Below, in pieces: positions 18,718 to 26,633 of a stretch of DNA of 40,709 bases. A program made the position numbers and the translations under genes. The notes beneath the pieces are model-generated. The model had not been told where the DNA came from and made no database searches. It worked only from the letters and a program-made list of their open reading frames with translations. Origin of the DNA: Aquirufa sp. (GTDB lineage Bacteria; Bacteroidota; Bacteroidia; Cytophagales; Spirosomataceae); assembly GCA_030833145.1 (NCBI GenBank), contig JAURHT010000006.1, positions 1-40,709 of the forward strand. The letters are read 5' to 3'. How positions within the stretch are numbered: the stretch's first letter is position 1; the number at the start of each line of letters is the position of its first letter.

Positions 18718-19852
18718 TCTGGAAAGATTGGATGTTTTCAAAGACACTACCTTTCTGGTAGGACTTTAAAATCCAGCCACCACCCACTACATCATCGCCT
18801 TCATAAAATACGGCCGCTTGTCCAGGAGCAATTCCGGAAACATCAAAGGCGAAATCTACTTTAATGCGATCGCCTACTTGTTCAATGTGTCCAGCGGTTC
18901 CCGCATCTTTATAGCGTACTTTAGTGATGGTTTCAATGCCTTCTGCAGGTATAGAATCGTATTTTTGTAGGTTTAATTGACCTACCCACATCCCCGTGCG
19001 ATTTAAGTCCTCTACTTTGCCAATCACCACTTCATTCGTCTCTTTTCGAATTTCGATGACAAAGGCTGGATAGCCGAAAGCCTTTCCGAGTCCCTTTCTT
19101 TGGCCCACTGTATAAAAAGGATACCCCTCGTGTTTACCGATGATTTTTTCTTCCGTATCGATGAAATTTCCGCCCTTCACTTGCTCCTCTAATTCAGGAA
19201 CACGTCTTTTTAAGAATCCACGGTAATCATTATCCGGCACGAAACAGATTTCATAGCTTTCAGATTTATTGACTAAATCTACAAAGCCACGTTCTGTCGC
19301 CATCTCGCGAATACGTGCTTTTGTCAAATGACCTAAAGGTAAAATTGTACGGGCAAGACTCTCTTGGGAGACACCCCAAAGTACATAACTCTGGTCTTTT
19401 AAAACGTCTACGCCTTTGGAAATAATATGACGACCATTCTCCTGACGAATCTGTGCATAGTGTCCAGTCGCAATAAATTCGCAGCCTAATTGATCTGCAC
19501 GGCGCAATAAAGCATCCCATTTAATGTGCGTATTGCACATCACGCAGGGATTAGGTGTGCGACCTTCAATGTATTCATTGGTGAAGTAATCGATGACAGA
19601 ATCACCGAATTCTTCTCTGATATCTAAAATGTAGTGTGGGAAACCGAGGGAAACGGCGATGTGACGCGCATCATTAATGGAATCCAAGGAACAGCAGCCT
19701 GTTTCCTTTTTATCGCCACCAGAGCTAGCGTAGTCCCATGTTTTCATGGTCATACCGATCACTTCGTAACCTTGTTCGTGTAGTAAAACAGCTGCGACCG
19801 AGCTGTCAATTCCGCCGCTCATAGCGACTAAAACGCGTCCTTTTTTCTCCAT
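18710..19852 (-). CDS. mnmA: tRNA-specific 2-thiouridylase MnmA
   Basis: Adds the 2-thio group to uridine 34 of Lys, Glu and Gln tRNAs, using ATP and a sulfur relay. The PP-loop is AMSGGIDSSVAAVLL at the N-terminus. The two catalytic cysteines are in NPCVMCNTHIKWD and in ESYEICFVPDNDYRGFL, the latter in the form common in Bacteroidota. Other motifs are TGHYA and YPFYTVGQRKGLG. Length 380 is normal. It acts on the same base as MnmE, encoded at 33961. It is divergent from the operon at 19960 and convergent with the phosphoesterase gene. Confidence 0.97.
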   Translation of the reverse strand: MEKKGRVLVAMSGGIDSSVAAVLLHEQGYEVIGMTMKTWDYASSGGDKKETGCCSLDSINDARHIAVSLGFPHYILDIREEFGDSVIDYFTNEYIEGRTPNPCVMCNTHIKWDALLRRADQLGCEFIATGHYAQIRQENGRHIISKGVDVLKDQSYVLWGVSQESLARTILPLGHLTKARIREMATERGFVDLVNKSESYEICFVPDNDYRGFLKRRVPELEEQVKGGNFIDTEEKIIGKHEGYPFYTVGQRKGLGKAFGYPAFVIEIRKETNEVVIGKVEDLNRTGMWVGQLNLQKYDSIPAEGIETITKVRYKDAGTAGHIEQVGDRIKVDFAFDVSGIAPGQAAVFYEGDDVVGGGWILKSYQKGSVFENIQSFQTT

Positions 19853-19907
19853 ATTTGCTGCTCAGGTTCAATGCCTGACGAAATTATGCTGCAAGTTACG
19901 GCTAATC

Positions 19908-19938
19908 TTTGTAAATACGTGTACAAAGCGTATTTTTG
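19908..19938 (+). promoter_or_regulatory. Promoter of the TrpF-like/penicillin-binding protein/hemF operon
   Basis: TTTG at 19908-19911, 19 nt, TATTTTTG at 19931-19938: a full match to the Bacteroidota consensus. It ends 21 nt before the ATG at 19960 and excludes an alternative TTG start that would lie inside the -7 box. Confidence 0.75.
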
Positions 19939-19959
19939 CTCATTATTCAAATACCGTCT

Positions 19960-20547
19960 ATGTTAAAAACGAAAGTTAAAGTCAGTTCGATTGAAAATCT
20001 CTCCGATGCGCGCTACTGTGCAGGAATGGGAGTGGAGTGGTTGGGTTTCCCTTTAGCAATGCCTTTAGAGAAATTTGTGGAGATTCGTAACTGGTTAGCT
20101 GGTGTTGAGATCGTAGGCGAGTGTGCAGGATTGAAACCAGAGGAAATAAAGGCCTTAGTTGCTTCGCATCAACCAGACGCAATTGAGATTGATTCGAAAG
20201 TGAATTTGGTGTTGATTCAAGACATCGAATTACCCAAAATACTGCGTGTAAACATAGATACAGATAATTTACCAGCTCTATTTGCTTCCGCGGCGCCCTA
20301 TGTAAGTCACTTTTTATTAGTGGGTGAGGGTCCAGAATCCTTGCAGGGAATGGAATCGTCGATAGAAATTTGGGCGGCACAGTATCCTATTATTTTAGGT
20401 TTAGACGTTCCAGAAGAGGATTTAGAGGAATGGGTGGAACAAACTTCGATCCAAGGAATCGGTTTAATGGCAGGAAAAGAAGACCGTCCCGGTTTTCGCG
20501 ATTTTTCTGATTTAATGAGTATCTTGGAAAAATTAGAAATTGACTAA
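19960..20547 (+). CDS. TrpF-like TIM-barrel protein lacking the catalytic residues
   Basis: A 195-residue protein that aligns along its length with phosphoribosylanthranilate isomerase: KVKVSSIENLSDARYCAGMGVEWLGF-type N-terminus (family form KICGITN..DA...GAD..GF), a middle APYVSHFLLVGEG (family form D.FLLD), and an end GIGLMAGKEDRPGFRDF (family form DVSSGVE..PG.KD). The catalytic Cys is replaced by Ser9 and the catalytic Asp position is Val, so tryptophan-pathway activity is unlikely. No other trp gene is nearby. It is first in an operon, 1 nt ahead of the penicillin-binding protein gene. It could be a binding protein or an enzyme of changed function; the residue mapping is by eye. Confidence 0.65.
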   Translation: MLKTKVKVSSIENLSDARYCAGMGVEWLGFPLAMPLEKFVEIRNWLAGVEIVGECAGLKPEEIKALVASHQPDAIEIDSKVNLVLIQDIELPKILRVNIDTDNLPALFASAAPYVSHFLLVGEGPESLQGMESSIEIWAAQYPIILGLDVPEEDLEEWVEQTSIQGIGLMAGKEDRPGFRDFSDLMSILEKLEID

Positions 20548-20548
20548 T

Positions 20549-23161
20549 ATGCTAGCAAACATCAAAGAGAAATATGCTCAAGGAAAAGTGTTCGTTTCTG
20601 CGAAATTGTCCGCTTTATGCTTGTTATTGTTAGCGGGTTTCAAAAAAGTAGTAGGCGAGCGTATTTACAGCATTTGTGTAGGCTATGTAGTTTTAGGGCA
20701 AGTTTTTGTTCAAACTCAGGGTCGCAAAGTGCAGGCTTATTACGATTCCAAAGTAGACAAAACCACTCCTTATTATAAACCCATCGTAAAAGGGTATAAG
20801 TTCTTTGCGAAGGCAGCCCTCTTTTTGTTGGTTTATTTGCTAGTCATTGAGACGAATTTCTTCTTTTTGACAGGAGAAATGCCGAGTGTCGATGATTTGC
20901 AGAACCCGAAATTATCCCAAGCATCCGAGATTTATTCAGCGGATGGAGTGTTATTAGGCAAGTTTTTTGCTGAGAACAGAACGCCTATACGCGATTTTAA
21001 TCAGATATCTCCCTATTTAGTGAAGGCCTTAGTGGCGACGGAAGATGCGCGTTTTTACGAGCATACGGGGATTGATTTTCAAGCTTGGGCGGGTGTATTA
21101 GTGGGTATTGCCAAAGGTGGCGATCGTGGGGGTGGAAGTACCATTTCACAGCAATTGGCTAAGAATTTATTTAAAACAAGAACGAAGAAGGGCTTTGTGA
21201 AGACGGGTCTTTTGGGCTATATACCAGGATTAAATAAGTTGATTTATAAGTCCAAAGAATGGGTTACTGCTATCAAATTAGAGCGTTTTTACACCAAAGA
21301 CGAGATTATTCTTTGGTATTTAAACACTGTGGATTATGGAAATAATGCCTATGGAATTAAGGTAGCTTCGAAGACCTATTTCAATACTTCACCAGACAGT
21401 CTGAACATTCAGGAAGCGGCCATTTTAGTAGGTTTGCAGAAAGCGACGACGACTTATAATCCGAAGCGTTATAAAGGGAAACCTTTGGCAGAAAACAAAG
21501 CCTGGAAGCGTCGTAATGTCGTTTTAGCCCAAATGGTGAAGGCAGGATACTTGCGTAAATCGGATTACGATTCACTTTCCGTTATGCCTATCGAGTTGCG
21601 TGAAAATGAGGAATCTCCTTATGATGGTACGGGAAATTATTTCAAGGTTGCTGTGGCGAAATACCTAAATGAGTGGGCTGAAAAGAATGATATTGAATTA
21701 GATTTATACCGGGATGGCCTAAAAATTGTGACGACGATTGATTCCAAAATGCAGATTTACGCAGAGGAATCAGTAGAAGAAGGAATGCGAGCAACGCAAA
21801 AGAACTTTGATAATCACTGGGCAAACCAGAATCCGTGGGTAGGTGAAAATGGCCAAGAGATTCCAGGTTTCATCGATACGGTAGCTAAACGAACAGAATA
21901 TTATAAATACTTATCGGCTCGTTTCCCTAAGAGTCCTGATTCCGTCAAACATTATATGAAGGATGTGAAGCGGGATATGTGGGTATATTCACGCAACTCG
22001 ATGGGTGAAGAAAAGCGCACAATGAGTGCCTATGATTCTATCCAATATTATAAGAAATTCTTGCAGGCAGGTATGATGACGATGGATCCCTTTACGGGAC
22101 ATATTAAGGCCTGGGTGGGTGGTTTGGACTTTAAATATTTTAAATACGATCACGTAAAACAAGGTCGTCGTCAACCTGGATCTACGTTTAAACCATTTGT
22201 GTATACCTCTGCGATCGATGGTCCAAAGGATCTGTCGCCTTGTTACATGATGCGTGATGAGCCGTTTGAAATCGAAGTGGAGAACGCAAAAGGGGAAAAG
22301 GAAATGTGGCGACCAGGCAATGCAAATGGAAGTTTTTCCGGTAGAGAAATGCCTATCAAGCGAGCATTAGCCCAAAGTATCAACTCCGTTACCGCCCGTC
22401 TTACGAATGAAGTTGGTGCGGATACCGTTATGTATTACGCAAAGAAAATGGGGATTAAGAGTCCTTTACAAGCTGTTGCCTCCATTGGTTTAGGTTCTTT
22501 TGATGTGAATCTTTTTGAGATGATAGGCGCGTATTCTGCCTTTGTGAATGAAGGAATGCACGTGGAGCCAATGCTCGTTCAAGAGATCCAAGATCAAAAT
22601 GGTAAGGTGTTGCAACGATTTGATCCTACGATGGAGCAAGTGATTCGCAAAGAATCAGCACAATTAGTCCGCTACATGCTAGAGGGTGTTATTCACGAAA
22701 GTGGAACCGGTAGCTCCTTATTATATGGGGAAGGCGATATTCTTTTACCCAAAGACAATCGATACGCCCGTGTTTTTGCTGGTAAAACAGGAACAACTTC
22801 AAACCATTCCGATGGTTGGTTTATAGGTATGTCACATAATCTGATTTCTGGGGTTTGGGTAGGTGGCGATGATCGTTCAATTCACTTTAGGACGGGTGCT
22901 TTAGGGGAGGGTTCGAAAACGGCCTTACCGATCTTTAAGCGCTTTATGATAAAAGTGGTGAAAGACCCGATGTTAGCACAATACCGTCCGCAGCCATTTG
23001 AAAAACTGGATCGTCGCGTGGTGAAGAAGGATTTTGATTGCTCGAACGGTTCTTATGCCTTGCCAGATTCGCTTCAAGTTTCTGATGCTGAATTGGATTC
23101 GATGAATGCTTTGTTAGATGATAATGCGACCGCGTCAGATTCGACGGGTTCTCCTCAATAA
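20549..23161 (+). CDS. Class A penicillin-binding protein (PBP1A type), bifunctional peptidoglycan synthase
   Basis: Makes peptidoglycan strands and cross-links them at the outer face of the inner membrane. A membrane anchor (about residues 88-108, AALFLLVYLLVIETNFFFL) is followed by a GT51 transglycosylase domain with Glu165 in ATEDARFYEHTGID and GGGSTISQQLAKNLF. The transpeptidase domain has STFK (545-548, catalytic Ser545), SIN (610-612) and KTGT (746-749). The 870-residue length includes about 85 residues ahead of the anchor, with two weakly hydrophobic stretches, longer than the short cytoplasmic tail of most PBP1A proteins. The ATG at 20549 follows the preceding stop by 1 nt and is preferred over an in-frame TTG at 20540. 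hemF follows 1 nt after the stop. Confidence 0.95.
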   Translation: MLANIKEKYAQGKVFVSAKLSALCLLLLAGFKKVVGERIYSICVGYVVLGQVFVQTQGRKVQAYYDSKVDKTTPYYKPIVKGYKFFAKAALFLLVYLLVIETNFFFLTGEMPSVDDLQNPKLSQASEIYSADGVLLGKFFAENRTPIRDFNQISPYLVKALVATEDARFYEHTGIDFQAWAGVLVGIAKGGDRGGGSTISQQLAKNLFKTRTKKGFVKTGLLGYIPGLNKLIYKSKEWVTAIKLERFYTKDEIILWYLNTVDYGNNAYGIKVASKTYFNTSPDSLNIQEAAILVGLQKATTTYNPKRYKGKPLAENKAWKRRNVVLAQMVKAGYLRKSDYDSLSVMPIELRENEESPYDGTGNYFKVAVAKYLNEWAEKNDIELDLYRDGLKIVTTIDSKMQIYAEESVEEGMRATQKNFDNHWANQNPWVGENGQEIPGFIDTVAKRTEYYKYLSARFPKSPDSVKHYMKDVKRDMWVYSRNSMGEEKRTMSAYDSIQYYKKFLQAGMMTMDPFTGHIKAWVGGLDFKYFKYDHVKQGRRQPGSTFKPFVYTSAIDGPKDLSPCYMMRDEPFEIEVENAKGEKEMWRPGNANGSFSGREMPIKRALAQSINSVTARLTNEVGADTVMYYAKKMGIKSPLQAVASIGLGSFDVNLFEMIGAYSAFVNEGMHVEPMLVQEIQDQNGKVLQRFDPTMEQVIRKESAQLVRYMLEGVIHESGTGSSLLYGEGDILLPKDNRYARVFAGKTGTTSNHSDGWFIGMSHNLISGVWVGGDDRSIHFRTGALGEGSKTALPIFKRFMIKVVKDPMLAQYRPQPFEKLDRRVVKKDFDCSNGSYALPDSLQVSDAELDSMNALLDDNATASDSTGSPQ

Positions 23162-23162
23162 A

Positions 23163-24044
23163 ATGAATAAACACGATATTGCGGCCTATTTTCAGGGCTT
23201 ACAAGATAGGATTTGTGCTGGAATTGCTGCCACAGATGGAGTGGCATCTTTTCAAGAGGACAACTGGACTCGGGCGGAAGGTGGTGGCGGAAGATCGCGT
23301 GTTTTAGCCAAAGGAGGAATTTTAGAAAAGGCAGGGGTTAATTTCTCGGCTGTTGAAGGTCCTTTGCATCCGAAGATGGTAACAAGCCTAAACGTGACCG
23401 AAGAAGTTGAATTCTTTGCCACCGGAGTTTCTATCGTCATGCATCCAGAAAATCCCTGGGTACCCATCATTCACATGAATGTGCGGTATTTTGAGTTGAG
23501 TAATGGGGAGTTTTGGTTTGGTGGTGGTATTGATTTAACGCCGCATATCATTATTCCAGAGCAAGCGAAGTGGTTTCACCATCAATTAAAAGCCGTATGT
23601 GATCGATTTGATTCGAGCTATTATCCGAAATACAAAACCTGGGCGGATGATTATTTCTATAGTCCACACCGGGAAGAGACACGTGGCATCGGAGGAATTT
23701 TCTTCGATTATATCAAAGGAGATAGAGAAACAATGTTTGAGTTTGTCAAAGCCGTGGGCGAATCCTTTGAGCCTATTTACAGCCATTTGATGCGATTGAA
23801 CGCATCGCGTGAGTATACGCAAGCGGAAAAAGAGTTTCAATACATTCGCCGTGGACGCTACGTTGAATTTAATCTAGTACACGACAGAGGAACAAAGTTT
23901 GGCTTAGAGACGAACGGAAGAACGGAGTCGATCTTGATGAGTTTGCCTCCGATGGCGGCTTGGGAATATATGTACGATCCGAAGGTGTTTCCGGAAGGTC
24001 AGAAGACTTTTGATCTATTGAAAAAAGGAATAAACTGGATATAA
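23163..24044 (+). CDS. hemF: Oxygen-dependent coproporphyrinogen III oxidase (HemF)
   Basis: Converts coproporphyrinogen III to protoporphyrinogen IX with O2 in haem synthesis. Family motifs are VSIVMHPENPWVPIIHMNVRYFE, WFGGGIDLTPH, YYPKYKTWADDYFY, HREETRGIGGIFFDY, RRGRYVEFNLVHDRGTKFGL and MSLPPMAAWEY. Length 293 is typical. The ATG at 23163, 1 nt after the upstream stop, gives the normal N-terminus; a longer frame running back into the preceding gene is rejected. The O2 requirement supports an aerobic organism. It is last in the operon and ends at the terminator at 24043. Confidence 0.97.
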   Translation: MNKHDIAAYFQGLQDRICAGIAATDGVASFQEDNWTRAEGGGGRSRVLAKGGILEKAGVNFSAVEGPLHPKMVTSLNVTEEVEFFATGVSIVMHPENPWVPIIHMNVRYFELSNGEFWFGGGIDLTPHIIIPEQAKWFHHQLKAVCDRFDSSYYPKYKTWADDYFYSPHREETRGIGGIFFDYIKGDRETMFEFVKAVGESFEPIYSHLMRLNASREYTQAEKEFQYIRRGRYVEFNLVHDRGTKFGLETNGRTESILMSLPPMAAWEYMYDPKVFPEGQKTFDLLKKGINWI

Positions 24045-24069
24045 AAAAAGGGGCTCATCGAGCCCCTTT
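24043..24069. terminator. Bidirectional terminator between hemF and the gene at 24074
   Basis: Stem AAAGGGGCTC / GAGCCCCTTT with loop ATC and an A run on the left. The T run on the right is short. It serves the two convergent genes. Confidence 0.88.
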
Positions 24070-24073
24070 CTAT

Positions 24074-24472
24074 TTATTCTGCTTCCCAGACAATATCGAT
24101 GCCCTTAGGAGTCATCAATAAAACGCGGGTAGGTGCGGGTAACAAGACTAAGCGAGCGTTCGCAACGGGATCTTCAATCCATTCTACTTCAACGCCTTCT
24201 TTTTTGCCAATTTCGATTTCGCCATCAGCCGTTTCCACGAATTTCTTCGCTAAATAGGCCGTAGGTAATAAAACATCCGATTCTGGGCAGTGCTTTAAAT
24301 GCACTTTCTCTAAAATATCTTCTAATTGATCTCCGTATTTCTCATTGAAATCATCCTCTAAATCATGTAGCATTTCCTCTACATCATCGTAAGTATCATC
24401 TGAGTAATTTAATTTGCTCAATTCTAATCGCTTTTCTAAGATGGCGATCATCGCCTCATCAATCGTATTCAT
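24074..24472 (-). CDS. Conserved-looking protein of unknown function, 132 residues
   Basis: I do not recognise the family. The N-terminal half is acidic and helical (MNTIDEAMIAILEKRLELSKL, then repeated Asp/Glu as in DDVEEMLHDLEDDFNEKYGD). The C-terminal half is beta-rich (GVEVEWIEDPVANARLVLLP, RVLLMTPKGIDIVWEAE). There is no signal peptide or membrane span and a single Cys. It starts 17 nt after the menC stop, so it is the second gene of a menC transcript. Codon use matches the neighbours and the frame is intact, which supports a real gene. The name of the first gene gives no safe hint to its role. Confidence 0.75.
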   Translation of the reverse strand: MNTIDEAMIAILEKRLELSKLNYSDDTYDDVEEMLHDLEDDFNEKYGDQLEDILEKVHLKHCPESDVLLPTAYLAKKFVETADGEIEIGKKEGVEVEWIEDPVANARLVLLPAPTRVLLMTPKGIDIVWEAE

Positions 24473-24489
24473 TCTAAACGGATTTGTTT

Positions 24490-25551
24490 TTACAAAGATA
24501 GGGGCTGAAACGGAGATTCCCTTGGAAATGTAGGGTCAAATAGAATATTTCCTTTTTCTATTGACAATCCCGAGGCAAAATTATTCGTGTAGAGTAGCCC
24601 AGTTCCTAAGCCTTGTGGAATTTTTACGTCATAATCACCCGTTAACTGCGCGATGGCTTGCAATCCGATATTGGATTCCAAAGCAGACGTAATCCACCAA
24701 TCTTTCCCTTTATCAGCAGCCCAATTAATCCAATCGCGGGTTGCCTTAATACCTCCTAAAAAGCTAGGTTTAAGTATGATGAAATCAGGATTAATAAAGT
24801 CTGCAATGGATTTGTCTTGCATTCCTATCAATTCTTCGTCTAAGGCGATGGGAAGGATTTGCAGCGCTACAAGTTCCCGCATAGACTCTATTTGACCTGC
24901 CTTAATGGGTTGCTCGATCGAATGCAGGTCGTAGGCCGCTAATTTCTCTAGTTTAAATGGTGCTTTAGCTGGCGAAAAAGCCCCATTTGCGTCGACGCGT
25001 AAAATTAATTGATCTGCGGAAAAGCGAGACCGAATGCTTTTCAAAAGCGAAAGCTCGGTTTCAAAATCAATCGCACCTATTTTGAGTTTCAAACAGGAAT
25101 AGCCCTGAGCTAATTTTTGTTCGATTTGTTCGCGCATAAATTCGGCGCTTCCCATCCAGATGAGTCCGTTTATGGGTAAGGATTTTTCACCTAAGGCAAA
25201 TTTGTTTGTAAATGGCGCGGTTAAATCGTGGTAAGCTGTTTCTAAAGCGAAACGAAAGGAGGGTTGTTCACAAGGGATTTCAGCAATCCATTCTTGGATG
25301 TTTGCAGGCAATGCCAAACCTTGAAAAGGCTCTAATGCTTTTTCAAAAGCCGCGGCACAATCATCCGAAAATTCGGGACTTAATCCGAATAAGGGCCCAG
25401 CCTCTCCAATGCCTATTCTAACGCCGTCAGAAAGTTCCACGAAATAGGATTTCTTTTTCGTTAAAACGCCGCGCGAGGTTCCTGCTTCGAAATGAAATAG
25501 GAGTTCGTGCGGAAGAAATCGGAGGCTGATTTTGGAACTGATTTTGGACAT
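24490..25551 (-). CDS. menC: o-Succinylbenzoate synthase (MenC), enolase superfamily
   Basis: Dehydrates SHCHC to o-succinylbenzoate in menaquinone synthesis. The protein has 353 residues with an enolase-superfamily capping domain and barrel. The catalytic Lys pair is in CLKLKIG (Lys155, Lys157), metal ligands are Asp187 (RVDANG), Glu213 (IEQP) and Asp238 (ALDEE), and the opposite Lys261 is in ILKPSFLGG. The ending TSALESNIGLQAIAQ is typical of MenC rather than dipeptide epimerases. No other men gene is in the window. It is divergent from lpxK across 68 nt. Confidence 0.88.
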   Translation of the reverse strand: MSKISSKISLRFLPHELLFHFEAGTSRGVLTKKKSYFVELSDGVRIGIGEAGPLFGLSPEFSDDCAAAFEKALEPFQGLALPANIQEWIAEIPCEQPSFRFALETAYHDLTAPFTNKFALGEKSLPINGLIWMGSAEFMREQIEQKLAQGYSCLKLKIGAIDFETELSLLKSIRSRFSADQLILRVDANGAFSPAKAPFKLEKLAAYDLHSIEQPIKAGQIESMRELVALQILPIALDEELIGMQDKSIADFINPDFIILKPSFLGGIKATRDWINWAADKGKDWWITSALESNIGLQAIAQLTGDYDVKIPQGLGTGLLYTNNFASGLSIEKGNILFDPTFPRESPFQPLSL

Positions 25552-25578
25552 GATGCAATTTATTATTTTCTATTCGAT

Positions 25579-25609
25579 TTTGTGCCCTCCCGTATTATTT
25601 TTAGCTTTA
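25579..25609 (+). promoter_or_regulatory. Candidate promoter of lpxK
   Basis: TTTG at 25579-25582, 19 nt, TAGCTTTA at 25602-25609 (one mismatch to TAnnTTTG), ending 10 nt before the ATG. Confidence 0.5.
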
Positions 25610-25619
25610 AGGTTATTAT

Positions 25620-26624
25620 ATGAAGCAGCTAATTACCTTTCTTCCTTCCTTGCTTTTTGGCCTGATTACCTACGTCCGGAATAAACTCTATGACTGGAGA
25701 ATTTTGCCGTCTACCTCCTTTGAAAAGCCGCGTATACTAGTGGTGGGAAATCTATCGGTAGGTGGAACGGGGAAGAGTCCTTTAGTTACTTATTTGGTCC
25801 AAAACTGGCGCGGAGACGATCGATTAGGGATTTTAAGCCGTGGGTATGGGCGTAAAACAAAGGGCTATTTGGACGTAACAGTGGATTCGACGGCGGAAGA
25901 GGTGGGCGATGAGCCTTTGGCCTATAAAATGGTATTTCCTGAGTTGCCTGTCGTCGTTTGCGAAAACCGGGTGAAAGGAGTTCAGCAAATGCCGGAAGTG
26001 GACGTGCTACTATTAGATGATGCCTTTCAGCATCGCTCGATAAAAGGATCTGTTAATTTGGTTTGTTCTACCTTCTCGCAGCCTTTTTATAGCGATTCTA
26101 TGCTGCCGCAGGGGCGTTTACGGGAGTCTGCTAAAGGAATTAAACGAGCAGATGCGGTGATTGTGACGCGCTGTCCGGGTATTTTAACGAAAGAACAAAA
26201 ATCGAATTTTGCCCAAGGTGTTTTGCGGAATACGAAGGAGGAGAAACCGATCTTTTATACGAGCGTAAGGTATGGGAAGCCGCAAGGTCCAAGGGAATAT
26301 TTGCCGAGTAAATGGTCATTATTTGCTGGTATCGCGGATCCAAAGCCCTTTTTTGCCTACGCTGCTTCCTTAGGCCAGATTCAAGAGGAAGTTATTTATG
26401 CTGATCACCACCGTTTTACAGAAATCGAATTGTTAGAGTTAGAACAGCAGGCCAAAATGATGGCAGGCGATGAGGGTTTTTTAACGACTCACAAAGATTA
26501 TGTTCGATTAACGGCTGAATTAGCGCAATTGCCTAATCTAGCGAACCACTTGTATTATTTGCCCATGGAAATGTATTTCATTGATCAGGAAGAACAGTTT
26601 TGGGACTGGTTGGGAAAAAACTAA
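25620..26624 (+). CDS. lpxK: Tetraacyldisaccharide 4'-kinase (LpxK)
   Basis: Inner-membrane kinase that phosphorylates the lipid A precursor at the 4' position. There is an N-terminal amphipathic/hydrophobic helix (LITFLPSLLFGLITYVRN), then GNLSVGGTGKSP (43-54) with the P-loop GGTGKS, then LSRGYGR, GDEPLAYK, LLLDDAFQHR and an HHRFTEIE motif. Length 334 is normal. It shows the organism makes lipid A and so has a Gram-negative outer membrane. The stop codon TAA is part of the -7 box for the next gene. Confidence 0.96.
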   Translation: MKQLITFLPSLLFGLITYVRNKLYDWRILPSTSFEKPRILVVGNLSVGGTGKSPLVTYLVQNWRGDDRLGILSRGYGRKTKGYLDVTVDSTAEEVGDEPLAYKMVFPELPVVVCENRVKGVQQMPEVDVLLLDDAFQHRSIKGSVNLVCSTFSQPFYSDSMLPQGRLRESAKGIKRADAVIVTRCPGILTKEQKSNFAQGVLRNTKEEKPIFYTSVRYGKPQGPREYLPSKWSLFAGIADPKPFFAYAASLGQIQEEVIYADHHRFTEIELLELEQQAKMMAGDEGFLTTHKDYVRLTAELAQLPNLANHLYYLPMEMYFIDQEEQFWDWLGKN

Positions 26625-26629
26625 ATTTG
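26599..26629 (+). promoter_or_regulatory. Promoter of the putative porin gene, inside the lpxK 3' end
   Basis: TTTG at 26599-26602, 19 nt, TAAATTTG at 26622-26629: a full consensus match. The lpxK stop (TAA, 26622-26624) is the first half of the -7 box. Only 4 nt separate the box from the GTG start. Confidence 0.7.
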
Positions 26630-26633
26630 TAGC

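Noticed and set aside
19936..19959. Upstream TTG start for the TrpF-like protein
   Set aside because: The TTG lies inside the -7 promoter box and the family N-terminus begins at the ATG at 19960.
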